Shown here: piece after piece, positions 54,151 through 64,000 of the stretch | Position numbering within the stretch: position 1 is the first letter of the stretch | How the letters are laid out: every line of letters starts with the position of its first letter | Assembly: GCA_963922205.1 (NCBI GenBank) | Contig: CAWUHX010000007.1 | Location: 1,054,001-1,118,000, forward strand | Origin: Romanomermis culicivorax | Taxonomy: Eukaryota; Nematoda; Enoplea; Mermithida; Mermithidae | Direction of reading: 5' to 3' | Length of the DNA: 64,000 nucleotides | The notes under the pieces: model-generated | Told to the model about the DNA's origin: nothing | What the model saw: only the letters and a program-made list of their open reading frames with translations | The model's database searches: none | Position numbers and translations under genes: made by a program

Positions 54151-55320
54151 TAGAAGGTCATAATCTCAAAATTTTCCGGCGCTCCGCGCCGATTATAACT
54201 TTAATAACCATTATTATGCATTACTTAGTCAAGGCGCGGCTTTTAGCATGTCTACCTTCATTTATCATATAATCTATAATAGTTTTCATCATCTTGAACG
54301 TATTATTTCATGTTTTCATTGGTAATCCTCAATATTTTATCATGATATTTAATGAAGATTCGCATTTTTTCCGTTTGAGAAAGATCAATACGTCAGGTCT
54401 CTAAGCTTTTTGATGCAATTATTTCTTTTCTAACGTAAAATCAATTCAAATGCTTCATGGAAATATCTTTCGGAAATTATACTCTGCTTACTCATATATT
54501 TTCGACCAAGTAGAGAGTTTACAAATAAATTATACTGGTTTTAAAATTTTTCAAGTAAAATTCTAGAAATTACGACTTTTGAACACAAAATTCAAATCTA
54601 ATTCTTGAAATAAACGTTCGGAAAATTGATTTTCCAGCGTCGCAGAATATCAATACCCAAAAAATTTTTCCGGCGCTTCGCGCCGGAAAGATCAACATCC
54701 CTTTTGGGTTCTCACTTGTCATCATAGAGGACTTAACCATCGATTTCTCATGTAATTCAAAGTCATTATGCTTTTGGATAGTTTGCTTAAAAGTTTGTTG
54801 CAATGCTTGTAGATCAAACTTTGAACTCGAAAATTTCAATTTTTTCCTCAATTTTAATGAATTAACGGGTTTGAAAACACCAGAAGGCTTTCAAAGGCTC
54901 AAAAACACCTAAATAAAGCGTCTGTGAGCATTTTTAAGCGAAAAAACGACTTCGGGAAAACGGGGAAAAAAATTTTGACCCCTTCGGGGGAAAAAAAACA
55001 GTGGCGCGAAGCGCCGGAAAATTTTGAGATTTTGACCCTTTTAAGTCCACCAAAACGCATCTTTTCGGTTTGGAATTCCCCAAAATTTTTTCCTCAATGA
55101 GAACCATACCCAAAATTTTTTTCCTCATTTCGAAATTTTTTTCCTCAAAAGACCCCATTTGAGGAAAAAAAACGGTGTGACTGACACACCGGACTGGAGG
55201 GCAAAAAAAAAAAATTTTACATGAGCGGTTACAGTATATCAGCTGCTGCGCAAAAAAAAATTTACATTGACAAACTTGCTGTTTCAACATTTTTCACGCC
55301 CTGACCTACGAAAACCAAAA
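54151..55320. repeat. Family D-related repeats with two hairpin cores
   Basis: Contains TTTTCCGGCGCTCCGCGCCG (about 54173), TTTTTCCGGCGCTTCGCGCC (about 54663) and GTGGCGCGAAGCGCCGGAAA (about 55001), each next to AAAATTTT. 54560-54790 is inverted relative to 29290-29560. The intact empty site for the 52844 insertion lies at 55153-55170. Confidence 0.6.
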
Positions 55321-55565
55321 CGGTCAAATTTCTCGCGAAATTTTTATTGTGTGTCGGACTATGTATCAAAAAAAATTATTGAGCTTCTTCATGAAGACGG
55401 TGAGACTGACACATCAATAGAAAAATCGGAGAAATAGAAAATAGATTACTGAATAAAATCATCACTTTATTCATTCGCGCCGTTTCTCATTATTAATTTT
55501 ACAGTAATAATTTTAACATTAGCTTCGGAATGATAGTCGCAGCGAAATGCAAAAAAGGTGGGTTC

Positions 55566-56510
55566 TGTTGTAGGTGAGAAAAATAAGACGATTAAGACGC
55601 ATATTTTAATAAGAGATGTACAGAATGGAACGTAGAAGAGCACGCAGAATGCTAATAAGGAAACACTTGGAGTGTTAGACGAATTTAACGCAACGAAATC
55701 GTATGCAGGAGATTGAGGGGCTCATAGAGAGCGCTATGTCAAATTTCCAAGGTTCGTTCAAGGTTTTCGGATGCAGGTCGTTCAAAATTTTCGGATGCTG
55801 AAACTCGGACTGTGCTATCTTACCGGATTAGGAGTTACACCCAATTACTCAAACTATTTCCCAAATAGTTGGACTTATCCTAAATCACACACTTAAGGCC
55901 CATCTATACTTTTTTCTCGAAAATCTGTCGCAAGTGATTGCAATGATTAAAATCGAACGAATCCCTGATTTTTTCTGTGCGCAAGAAAGATCTTGACGAG
56001 TTCTATCCATTGAACTATATTTTGCAAAAAAAAATTGCATAGTGTTGCAGAAATCGGCTATTTTGTAAGCATCTTGCGTTTCTTACGTTTTTTGCGTCAA
56101 AGCTAGATTTAAAGCACACAGTAGACATTTGTTGAGGGTGTTTGATATCTTTTGATTGGAAATTTCAATATCTACCTTGCGATGTATTATATGCTGAAAT
56201 TGCTCCAATACTTAAAGAGTAAATCGCTTGCCTATGTTTTTTAGTGAAAAAAGTAAAGATGGGCCTTTAGAACACGATTTACTAACACAAAAAAATCGCC
56301 GCCTCAAAATTCCAAAATCTCTCTCTACACTCGCTAGGACATAACCGTTTGGCTACAGTATAAACAGTCACAATCAAAAACATTTTCACAATTTCTTCAC
56401 ATCGTAGCCATGCTCTTTGTTGGTCTCATCATGATCTCTCTTTACCCAACTTGCCGATCTTTACCAAAAACGACACGAACTTTACAAACACGCCGAAACA
56501 CCCCATAACA
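55566..56510 (-). mobile_element. Putative 3' LTR of Ty3/gypsy element B, interrupted by a MITE
   Basis: On the minus strand a purine run GGGGAGGAG is followed directly by TGTTATGGGG, a classic polypurine tract to LTR junction, and a matching end CACCTACAACA is found 945 bp on, or about 570 bp without the MITE. Termini are therefore TG...CA. The 5' LTR would lie beyond 64000, so the call cannot be verified by comparing the two LTRs here. Confidence 0.55.
55896..56266. mobile_element. PIF/Harbinger-like MITE with TTA target duplication
   Basis: TTA at 55893-55895 and 56267-56269 flanks termini AGGCCCATCTATACTTTTTT and AAAAAAGTAAAGATGGGCCT, which are inverted with one or two mismatches. A 3-bp TWA duplication is typical of PIF/Harbinger. 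The element lies inside the putative LTR and so is younger than it. Confidence 0.8.
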
Positions 56511-56730
56511 CTCCTCCCCGTTTCGATGTAAATCGCCTTAAGCGATTTGAAATTGTCGTTGGGGGTTGACGTTTTGATCGTATGAGAGCATTTAGCTCGT
56601 ATTCGGCAATCTCTATCTCTGACGGCTTGTGTCCCTCATTCTTTGATGCTGCAGCCAACAAACAAACGAACAAAGAAAATGTTAACCATGATATCACAAA
56701 TGATAAGGCACAAAACAATGAGCAAATCAA
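56482..56730 (-). pseudogene. Membrane-anchored C-terminal segment at the 3' end of element B
   Basis: An 82-codon frame with one strong hydrophobic helix (about residues 4-27, rich in Leu, Phe, Val and Cys) followed by a hydrophilic tail (KNEGHKPSEIEIAEYELN, then a basic Arg-rich stretch). It reads through the polypurine tract and stops 28 nt inside the LTR. A membrane anchor with a tail ending at the polypurine tract is what env-like proteins of errantivirus-type elements show. Only topology and position support this; no sequence homology was recognised. Confidence 0.4.
56511..56519 (-). promoter_or_regulatory. Polypurine tract of element B
   Basis: GGGGAGGAG on the minus strand immediately precedes the TGTTATGGGG LTR start. 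It would prime plus-strand DNA synthesis. Confidence 0.55.
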
Positions 56731-56984
56731 AACTAGTACTTTTGTACCGAGAAATTTAAAATTTTAGAGATTGAAACAAAAAGATTCTAGTGGAAAAGAA
56801 TAAACTAGTGAAAGAAAACGAATGTGTATAGCATTGTGATACTCAATCCTTCATTTCAAATCATTTCGGCAGAAACCCTCGACCTTTCGGCAAAGACTTT
56901 CGTCAGAGTTTTGTTCACTTTCAGAATGCCGGGTGGAGGCATCTGCGGTCCCCGACTCGTAGTCCGCCCTCGTGGGGCAAGAGC

Positions 56985-59900
56985 TCATTGCACCACTCCC
57001 AATGACATTTGTATTCCAACAACCTGTGGTTGCATCGTCATGGTTGTGGCCGTGGCAATGATCGGTTCCAGTTTCATCTGATACTTAGGAGGTACAGCCG
57101 GTTTTGTTGGCGTCATTGTATCTTTTTGTTTCTTTTGTTCGACTTTTCTATCCATCTCCATCTGATATTCGCGATGAATATCTCCGATTATCGCCTTTCT
57201 TTCTTCGGTAGCTGGGTAATTTGGGGCTCTCATATTGGTCAAGCATTGCAAAATGTAACACAATGCCATCGAATATGAGTGATCCGTGGTCTTGTAGTCG
57301 TATGCTTGTCGAGCATGGAAGAAAAACAGCATAAGCTGTGTTATAACAATTGTTATAACAGTAGTCGCACATCCGACTTAGAAGAACTGGGGTGAGTTCT
57401 TTTGTGCAGTGCGGGTCGTGACGCAAATATCCTAAATGAAAATAGTCAAGGAAATCCTGAGCTATTTGTTGCGAAGCCGCGGTGGCTTGTTGTAGAATCT
57501 TCGGATCGAAATTTAAATGAGCGTGATTGAAATAATTAATGATAATCATTTCATCAGCTGTTCGTGGTTTTATTTGGGCTGTAATAGGCGCAGTAGGTAT
57601 GTTGGGGAACCATTTTTCGGTTGGCGTTCGTTGTTTGCCAAATTGTTGATGGGGTATTTTATATTCTCGAATGATTCATCGCTGTTGTTGTTGATTACTA
57701 GCCATTTTGGCTTGTTGTGATGTAGTCGGTTCATCAATCATTCTTTCTGAGTCAGTCGTCAGAGGCTGTTGACTCTCTATCTCTTCCTTTTGCAATTGAT
57801 CTCGTTTAAGGGCACTTGCCCATTTTAATTTCTTTTGCCGATCTTTCGAATCGCTTGGGTGCTCACATTGATAGTTGGAATAGTATCGATCATGGTGATA
57901 TTTCCTCGGGCCTTTGTTCGATGCATATTCGCCCTGTCGATTTTTGCGGCTATCATAGTCATTGTCTTCTTTTCATGTAGTAGACTGTGAAGGTCATTCT
58001 CGCCTTTTTGATTCAGTTTCTTTTTGTTCTTTGCTTCACGTTTCTTCCCATGAATCGCGACGTTTCTTCAGCAGTAGAACATATTTCGGGTCTTCTGGAT
58101 GAGATTCCAGATAGTCCTGAATTGTTCGCAATTGCTAATCAATCGCGTTTCGTCTTCCGAATAACAAAAAGTGATAAGCTCGAATGTCGCAAATCGGCTG
58201 TCCATGTTCGTCGCATAGTCGATCTTCTTTTATCTCTAAAACAGGAGTTCTACTGTCTGTGCTGATAGGTGTAGAGGTCTCTGTTTCATGCAATGTCGGT
58301 ATTTTATGTCCCCTCAGAATTATTCGCGGTGGAAACATTTTCGAATCATCATCGTCATCATCTATTCGCAAAATATTTTTCATCGAAATGGTTTTCGTCA
58401 ACACGGCTTTAGCGCAAAGCTGCTCTCCTTTACCCCAATCTAACTCATATTGACTATACGATAGATTTTTGGATAATGGAGTTAATGAAGACGTTGTCTT
58501 AGCTGTTGTAGTCCGTGCAGTAGTATCGGTTTGCCATACATCATCTTCGTCACTTTCGATCTGAATTATATCAGTTTCGGTAGGAACTTCAGTCTTTATC
58601 GTGAACAATTCCTCAGCGATATCTTTTATTAGCGATTCGACGGCCATTGCCGTTTCTTTATCAAGCTCAGTATCTGTAAAAGCTTGTGTAGGAGCCTGAG
58701 TAGGCGTTTTTGTCGGACTTTCGCCCATCAACATTGCTTCCGGGAATACTGGCAAATTTGAACTCATCGTTAAAATGCTGTTAGGCGAAAAGCAAATCAG
58801 ATGTTCACATTTTCGAGATGTCAAAATTGGGGAGTTGTACAAAAAATAGTAATAAGGATTCTCCTTATACTTCTTTTTTGTTACTAGATCGGTTTCCCTA
58901 GAGACAGGAAAACTGTCGTTTCAAAATGCTATTGGTCTCATAAAGTATCCATTCACATATACTGGTCGTTTGTTGTCATTGCGAATTTTTTCGACTATGG
59001 GTATTCAACTAACCCATTCAGTCAATTCTAGTTCAAACATACCATCCTGTTTAATCCAATTTTGTTCGCAAATAAGTTCGATTTCAATGTTATCCCTATT
59101 GGACAATAATTTCGGGATTTCATTTTTAATTATAGCTCGCAATGATGTTTCAGAGTGCAGTGAGCAAATGTGAACGGCTAGTGGCATGGTTCTTCTGATT
59201 ACGTTCATCCATTTGTTGTGATTGGGAACTGAATATAGTGGCGCTAAGGCCGGCGTCTCTGAAATTTGGCGATTGGATTTCATGTTGTATATCGGCCAGG
59301 TTTCGGGCGGACAATATGTCAAGAACGGGTCGTTTACGACTAAATTGAAATTCGTTTGTTTCATATCGTCGCTCATGACCATATTCTGGTCTACTTCTGA
59401 TATGAACAAAAGCGACATCCATGCACCAATTGCATGGTGGATACTAGTCATATTGTTAGAGCGTAGAGCTCTGTCGATTACTTCCGCGCATATAGTGGCG
59501 TTATCATATGGTTCGATTATTTCCTCGTACGTCAAGGTCGACATATTCTGTTTGCTACCCTTTATCGATGGTAGTTTTGGAGGGTGCATCTTTTGTCCTA
59601 GCGGTTTAGTGGTGTGTTCCACATTAGGGTGATTATACAGACAATAGTGCAAGTTGGGAACCTTGTAATCATAGAAAATGATTCATTCAGTGCCAAAATT
59701 TCATCGCCCATTATCGCGTGGATAAGACTTTTCGATAGCATCGGATCTATGACGCCAAAGGCGCCTTTTTGGCTGCCATCATTATTGATGCTCGCATTAT
59801 CATACAAATTTTGTGTCGCCGTGTGTATGTACTCGGCCGGCAAAAAATCATGCAGAAAAATTTGAATATTATTGTAGACGCTGTCCACAAAACCGTAGCA

Positions 59901-60660
59901 TCCCTATGCCAAAAACATTATGATTGGATAGTACGCGTCTAGGATCGAGTAGTTTATAACTTGCTCATTGGGCTTGCCTGCTAGGGCGATTCTATCGTTC
60001 GCTTGCGGGAAATATAACGTGAATCGTTCCACGTCTAACGCAAACATATTGGCGACTATCCCCTACATTTTTTTATTTTCCCGGCAGAGGCCTATGAGGT
60101 GTGCTCTCTCCCATTTTTCCGGCGATCATTCGATATTTTCCAGTATAATTTGGATATCAACCAAAATACTGGGCGCGAGCACTGTAGAGTGCATTTTACC
60201 GGCATCGGGTGAATAAAAATCTCACCCGTGCATATCTTTAAGGCACTTCCAATCGTCGGCCTGATCGAAACTGATGACAATGGTTTTCAGAGCCGACAGG
60301 AATTCGTAAGATGTGGTCCAGTCGTCGGAAGTGGCCGCAAGGGCATCAAACATGATCCTGTGTCCAGTTGGGAACCCAAGCTAGATGAATCTAGTGACGT
60401 GAGTCACATTTTGATTCTGTATATCCAGTTTGGTCTTTTTGTGGATATACAGTTGATTTGTGGAAATCTTTTCTACATCGAAGCCAACCAAAATGTGGCT
60501 TCGGAAGTTCAGTTTCATATGCATCGCCAATGTGTTTTTCAAGTCCCCACTTTCAATGTATGTCGGCTCGCGAAGGACATTCATTGGCCTTGCGTACACC
60601 GTCTCAAACCAATGTTCGAATTCCGCGATTCTTATCATTCGCTTTATGTTATACTCTAAA
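56985..60660 (-). pseudogene. Unrecognised degenerate coding region (ORF3) of element B
   Basis: About 3.7 kb of minus-strand coding-like sequence in blocks: 60381-60638, 59598-59888, 59005-59652 (215 codons), 58135-58842 (235 codons), 57148-57549 and 56985-57332, joined by stretches open in other frames. The first 1.8 kb encodes mixed globular-looking sequence rich in Ile, Asn and Tyr. 58135-58842 is acidic and Thr-rich with an IDDDDDD run. 57600-58000 reads Lys/Arg/Gln-rich, with a Gln run near 57690. The last blocks have paired Cys and His (MCDYCYNNCYN) and a Lys-rich coiled stretch. It lies between the integrase tail and the polypurine tract, the env position, but does not look like a known env. 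Stops and shifts make it inactive. A gag-like or viral capsid origin is also possible. Confidence 0.5.
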
Positions 60661-61059
60661 AAATATCATAAAATTTGGATTAAATTCTGATAGATTTAGT
60701 TTCGCATGGAAACGTCAATCTGTTGAATCGCGATGTGCAAATCTTCTGGCAAAGTTACCGCGACCCAAATATAACATATCGATGGATCGATATTCTTCCC
60801 AGGGGAAGAGAAACCCAGAGTTTCTAATTTAAATAACTACAATAATTTATTAGCAAAATTAGAAATTAATGTTAGTCAAAATATGACAAAATTTTACAAA
60901 TTTTTCAACTCTTTTCCAAGTCTTGGAGGACCACTATCTTCCGATTCTAGGATTGCCGATGCCGTACGAGGCATGTATGGCGTTACCCGAGAAAGTGAGA
61001 CTTTCTGAGATTGTCAGGGACAATCTGAACTATCGATCATTATGACGTTTTTCGAAATT

Positions 61060-61283
61060 TCAGAATTTTCGACCACTACGAAAGGTCCAATGTAGTCTTA
61101 GTCGATTTTGGTCGCTTTTGTTGTTAATTAACAGTATTAGATCGTTTAGATCATATATCTGTTCTTTCGCTTTCCTATCGAAGTATTGTTTATGCAATTC
61201 TGATGCGTTTTTCAAGTTTTCCGAAACTTCGTTATATAACGTTAGTTGCCCTCGCGTGAAGATATACTGAAATGCATCCTAGT
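61060..61283 (-). pseudogene. Retrotransposon B: integrase C-terminal segment
   Basis: A frame reading HKQYFDRKAKEQIYDLNDLI and then LLINN resembles the region after the integrase core where Ty3/gypsy proteins have YxDRKAK...GDxVLL. It ends at TGA 61060-61062. The catalytic core that should precede it is absent. Confidence 0.65.
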
Positions 61284-61295
61284 TTAGCGGTAATG

Positions 61296-61682
61296 TTAGA
61301 CTTTTGGCGCAGTCAAAATCAATAGCCATTCTGGGTTCATACCTGTTATGGCTGCGGCGACAGTCTTTCTTTGTTTGCGAAATGTTGGTCTGAATATTTC
61401 GTCCGTTACTTCTTTATTGGTCATTGACTTCAATTTAGCACGAGGCTTGTTTCGTGACAAAAAATCAGCACAAGCATTTTCTTTGCCTTTTACGTATTCA
61501 ACATGATAGTCATAGTCTTGAAGCTTTATTGTGAAGTTCTGAAGTCGTGAATTTCGATGTTTCTCTTCTTTGATCCATTGCAAGGGTTTATGATCGGTTC
61601 TGACTGTTACTTTTTGACCATATACATAATGTCTGTAGCATGGGAAAGCTTCTACAATTGCGAGACATTCAGGCTCAGTCAT
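61296..61682 (-). pseudogene. Retrotransposon B: RNase H domain
   Basis: The frame opens with TEPECLAIVEAF and continues YRHYVYGQKVTVRTDHKPLQ, then LQDYDYHVEYVKGKENACAD followed by FLSR. These are the conserved Glu, TDHxxL and GKxNxxADxLSR elements of Ty3/gypsy RNase H. The first catalytic Asp segment lies upstream in a broken frame (61700-61960). Confidence 0.8.
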
Positions 61683-61971
61683 ACTGTAGCGAGTTTCTAC
61701 ATCAGAAAGAACTCTACTGTTGTAAGCGATGACCCATTAATCATTTTCATTTTCTTGATACAAAATTGCATTGCAGTTGTGCTAGTGTCAGTTTGAATGA
61801 TGAATTTCGATTTTTCGTCATTATAGACAGGATATCACAAAAAAGAAGTCGAGGTTAGAGATGTTTTAATATCATTAAATGCTGTATGATGTTCTTCGAT
61901 TATCTCATATTTCACATTTTTTGTAGTAGTTGATAGAGTGGTAGCGAAAGAGTGGCAAGATTTGGTATGAA

Positions 61972-62847
61972 TCATCTACACCATTGGACAAGGCTCAAAA
62001 AGCCTTGAGGATCTTTTACTGTTTTTGGCATTTCATAGTTTACAATCGCAGAGACTTTTTCGGGATCAGGTGAAATTCCATTTTTGCTCAGCAAGTGACC
62101 AAGAAATTTTACCTGTTTTGGTATGAAATCACATTTATCAGGTCTCAACGTTAGATTCGCATCGTGAAGAGCTTCAAAGATCAGTTGGATATGTGTTAGA
62201 TGATCATTATACGTTTGCAAAAAAACTATGATATTGTCGATATAGACTAGACAGATTTTCCAGATGTATGGATGCAGGATCCGTTCCATTAGTCTTTGGA
62301 ATTCAGCGGGAGCATTTTTCAAACCAAATGGTAGAACTTTGAATCGAAATAAGCCTTCTTGACTAATGAAAGTAGTTTTATCGTGCTAAGCAATGTCTAG
62401 AGGGATCTGCCAGTACCCTGCTTTCAAGTCTAGAGTTGAGAAAAATCGCGCATTACCTAAAGCATCTAGATAGTCATTGATTCTCGAAATCGGAAACTTA
62501 TCGCTTTGAGTGGCTTCATTTATACCTCTATAATCAACTACGGGTTGCCAACTTCCATCTTTTTTGGTTACCAGAAACATAGGCGCAGCCCATGGTGGTC
62601 GTGAAGGTTCTATGAGGCTTTTTTCTAGCATTTCTTGAATTTTCTGGCGAACCATTGGTCTTTGTTCAATTGGCGCATGGTAGTAGTGTTTCGCGACTGG
62701 TTTCGCATCACCGGTGTCTATAGAGACTGTTAACTCATGAGTGAGAGTAGGCTGATCTCCAGGGAGACTAAAAACATCGCCATATTGCTTGAAGACTTCG
62801 ATAGCGATCTTTTTATCTTCATTATTGATATTTGACTTTTTGGTCAT
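61972..62847 (-). pseudogene. Retrotransposon B: reverse transcriptase
   Basis: The upstream frame (62386-62847) has LIEPSRPPWAAPMFLVTKKD, WQPVVDYRGIN and FFSTLDLKAGYWQIPL, RT blocks with the first catalytic Asp. A stop interrupts before the downstream frame (61972-62322), which has NAPAEFQRLM, the catalytic motif and FLGHLLSKNGI. At the active site (62233-62244) the motif reads YIDN, so the last Asp is replaced by Asn; with the stop, the enzyme is dead. Confidence 0.85.
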
Positions 62848-62869
62848 TTTTTCAAGAGCGAGTCGAAGT

Positions 62870-63649
62870 TATTCTTCTTCCGATATAGTCGACTGATTTT
62901 TAACCAATGTGGCTGGTTCATAATCATCTTTATGATCACTTAGCAATGGGACAGTCATTTTCGACTCTTCAAGTCTGAATTTCACCTAAGCGATGAGCTG
63001 GTTAGGTTGCAGATGGATACTGTTGGCACTATTATTGACGAATAATAGTGGACATTTGCCTTCGATTATGTTGATTATCGCCAATTCGATCGGATATTCG
63101 CAGTTTTCTTTTCTGATGTTCACCGGCTGAACTATGACACTTCTGAAGCTTTTTTTTGTGAAAGGGAAGATTTTTGGGTTAACCCACGTTTGACAATTTG
63201 GTTCTACGTAGCATCGATCTGTTGATTTTCATGATTTGCGTTTGACTTTGTCCCGTAGAAGTATTCGAAAATACTTCATCATAGGGCGCTTTTTCAATCG
63301 GTTTCAAAACTAGGTTTAGTTCTTGTTGAATGTCTCCAATTCTGATGAAATTTTCACCAAAGTTTATTACAGCTCGAACGCTCGGATGCACTAGGAAATT
63401 GGTTCCTCGGATTCCGAATCTTTCCAGGACTCGTTTTATACTTTCCTCTAATTGTTTAGTCCTCATTAGAGTCGAATTTTCTTGAAATCTCACGCTATTT
63501 CTCTGTCTAGAGTCATCTCTGTTTTGGGAGTGAGAGTTATCTCTGAATTGAGGTTTCCAATCATCTTTGAAACACGACTGAGATGGTGGCTGTTCCGGCG
63601 GATTTTCGAGTTTGTTAACCAGTATAGGTTGTTCTACTCTCACAGTCAT
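62870..63649 (-). pseudogene. Retrotransposon B: gag C-terminus and protease-linker region
   Basis: 63179-63649 encodes a hydrophilic segment rich in Gln, Asn and Arg (PPEQPPSQ, SQNRDDSRQRNSVRF) and then a more structured stretch. 62870-63170 contains the PLLFVNNSANSIHLQPNQLI pattern typical of the linker between protease and RT. No intact DTG/DSG protease motif was seen. Confidence 0.5.
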
Positions 63650-64000
63650 TTGTTTATTTGCTCACTGAATTTTCTGAACTTTTGGGACGGCTATCGCTAA
63701 ATCAGTGATCATTTCTAGAGTACTCACGTCAATCGAGACTCTGTAAATTTCCGGCATTTTCCAAAGAAAAGTTGTAATAACTTTTCTATGGCGATACTGA
63801 GCGCTTCTGTCATAGTACAATAAATGTACATAGGTACTGATTCAATTTAAGAAAACTGATGGATCTTCAGTTTTGAGCTGAGCGATGGACTGCAACTCGC
63901 ATTGGAGCGTATCTTGGTCGCAATTTGGTGCATTCATACACATCAAAATCTGTTTTACTCCATCATATGATTAGACATCTCGTATGGTGTTCAGAGCACC
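63650..64000 (-). pseudogene. Retrotransposon B: gag-like sequence to window edge
   Basis: A minus-strand frame contains CDQDTLQCELQSIAQLKTED, gag-like in position. The element continues beyond the window, where its 5' LTR should be. Confidence 0.35.

Larger units (their letters stand above)
61060..64000 (-). mobile_element. Ty3/gypsy-type retrotransposon B: gag-pol part, runs off the window
   Basis: Minus-strand order from the window edge is gag-like sequence, protease/linker region, RT, RNase H and the integrase C-terminus. The integrase zinc and core domains are missing between RNase H (ends 61296) and the tail (starts about 61280), so the copy is internally deleted. Frames are broken about every 300-500 bp. 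Unlike element A it keeps many CpGs. Confidence 0.85.

Overview
The window is eukaryotic and almost certainly from a nematode. The strongest evidence is a complete six-exon cuticle collagen gene (minus strand, 24710-26604): a short N-terminal membrane domain typical of nematode cuticle collagens, two Gly-X-Y blocks and cysteine clusters. A 96-bp array of degenerate GCCTAA hexamers (the complement of the nematode telomere unit TTAGGC) agrees. Long introns, heavy transposon load and apparent CpG decay in some repeats suggest a non-Caenorhabditis lineage, perhaps Enoplea/Dorylaimia such as a mermithid. That placement is inference only.

Three conserved genes lie in tandem on the minus strand. In transcription order they are a glucose-6-phosphate/phosphate antiporter (SLC37A4 type, 8 exons, 43564 to 35912), an erlin (SPFH-domain ER protein, 9 exons, 35271 to 28112) and the cuticle collagen (6 exons, 26604 to 24710). 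All exon phases and splice sites were worked out by hand and close into full open frames of 434, 350 and 332 codons. The first two encode ER-membrane proteins and are only about 640 bp apart. A small type II membrane protein exon lies at 8129-8473 on the plus strand, and a few GC-rich coding-like islands (1391-1585, 3722-3966, 5946-6114) may be exons of unrecognised genes.

Most of the rest is transposon-derived. From left to right: a CAGACTA-ended MITE family (156-399, 12764-13019, 25230-25474 and diverged copies); a TIR element with a telomere-like array in one arm and a nested MITE that itself carries a LINE 3' end (1.7-3.7 kb); a PIF-like MITE with an AT-rich core (4.25-5.46 kb); a DNA transposon with iterated TIRs (5.6-7.1 kb); a 2.5-kb palindrome around a transposase remnant (9.0-11.5 kb); a second element with iterated TIRs (13.6-15.1 kb); a CpG-poor decayed Ty3/gypsy copy (17.2-20.8 kb); hAT-type elements in SLC37A4 and erlin introns and in its 5' flank; a nest of hAT-like repeats with dispersed GC hairpins and poly-G MITEs (45.6-55.3 kb).

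From 55.57 kb to the right edge lies one minus-strand Ty3/gypsy-like element: a putative 3' LTR interrupted by a MITE, a polypurine tract, about 4 kb of unrecognised degenerate coding sequence ending in a membrane anchor, then integrase tail, RNase H, RT and gag-side sequence running off the window. The extra 3' coding block is the least explained part of the window. No tRNA, rRNA, CRISPR or prokaryotic feature was seen.
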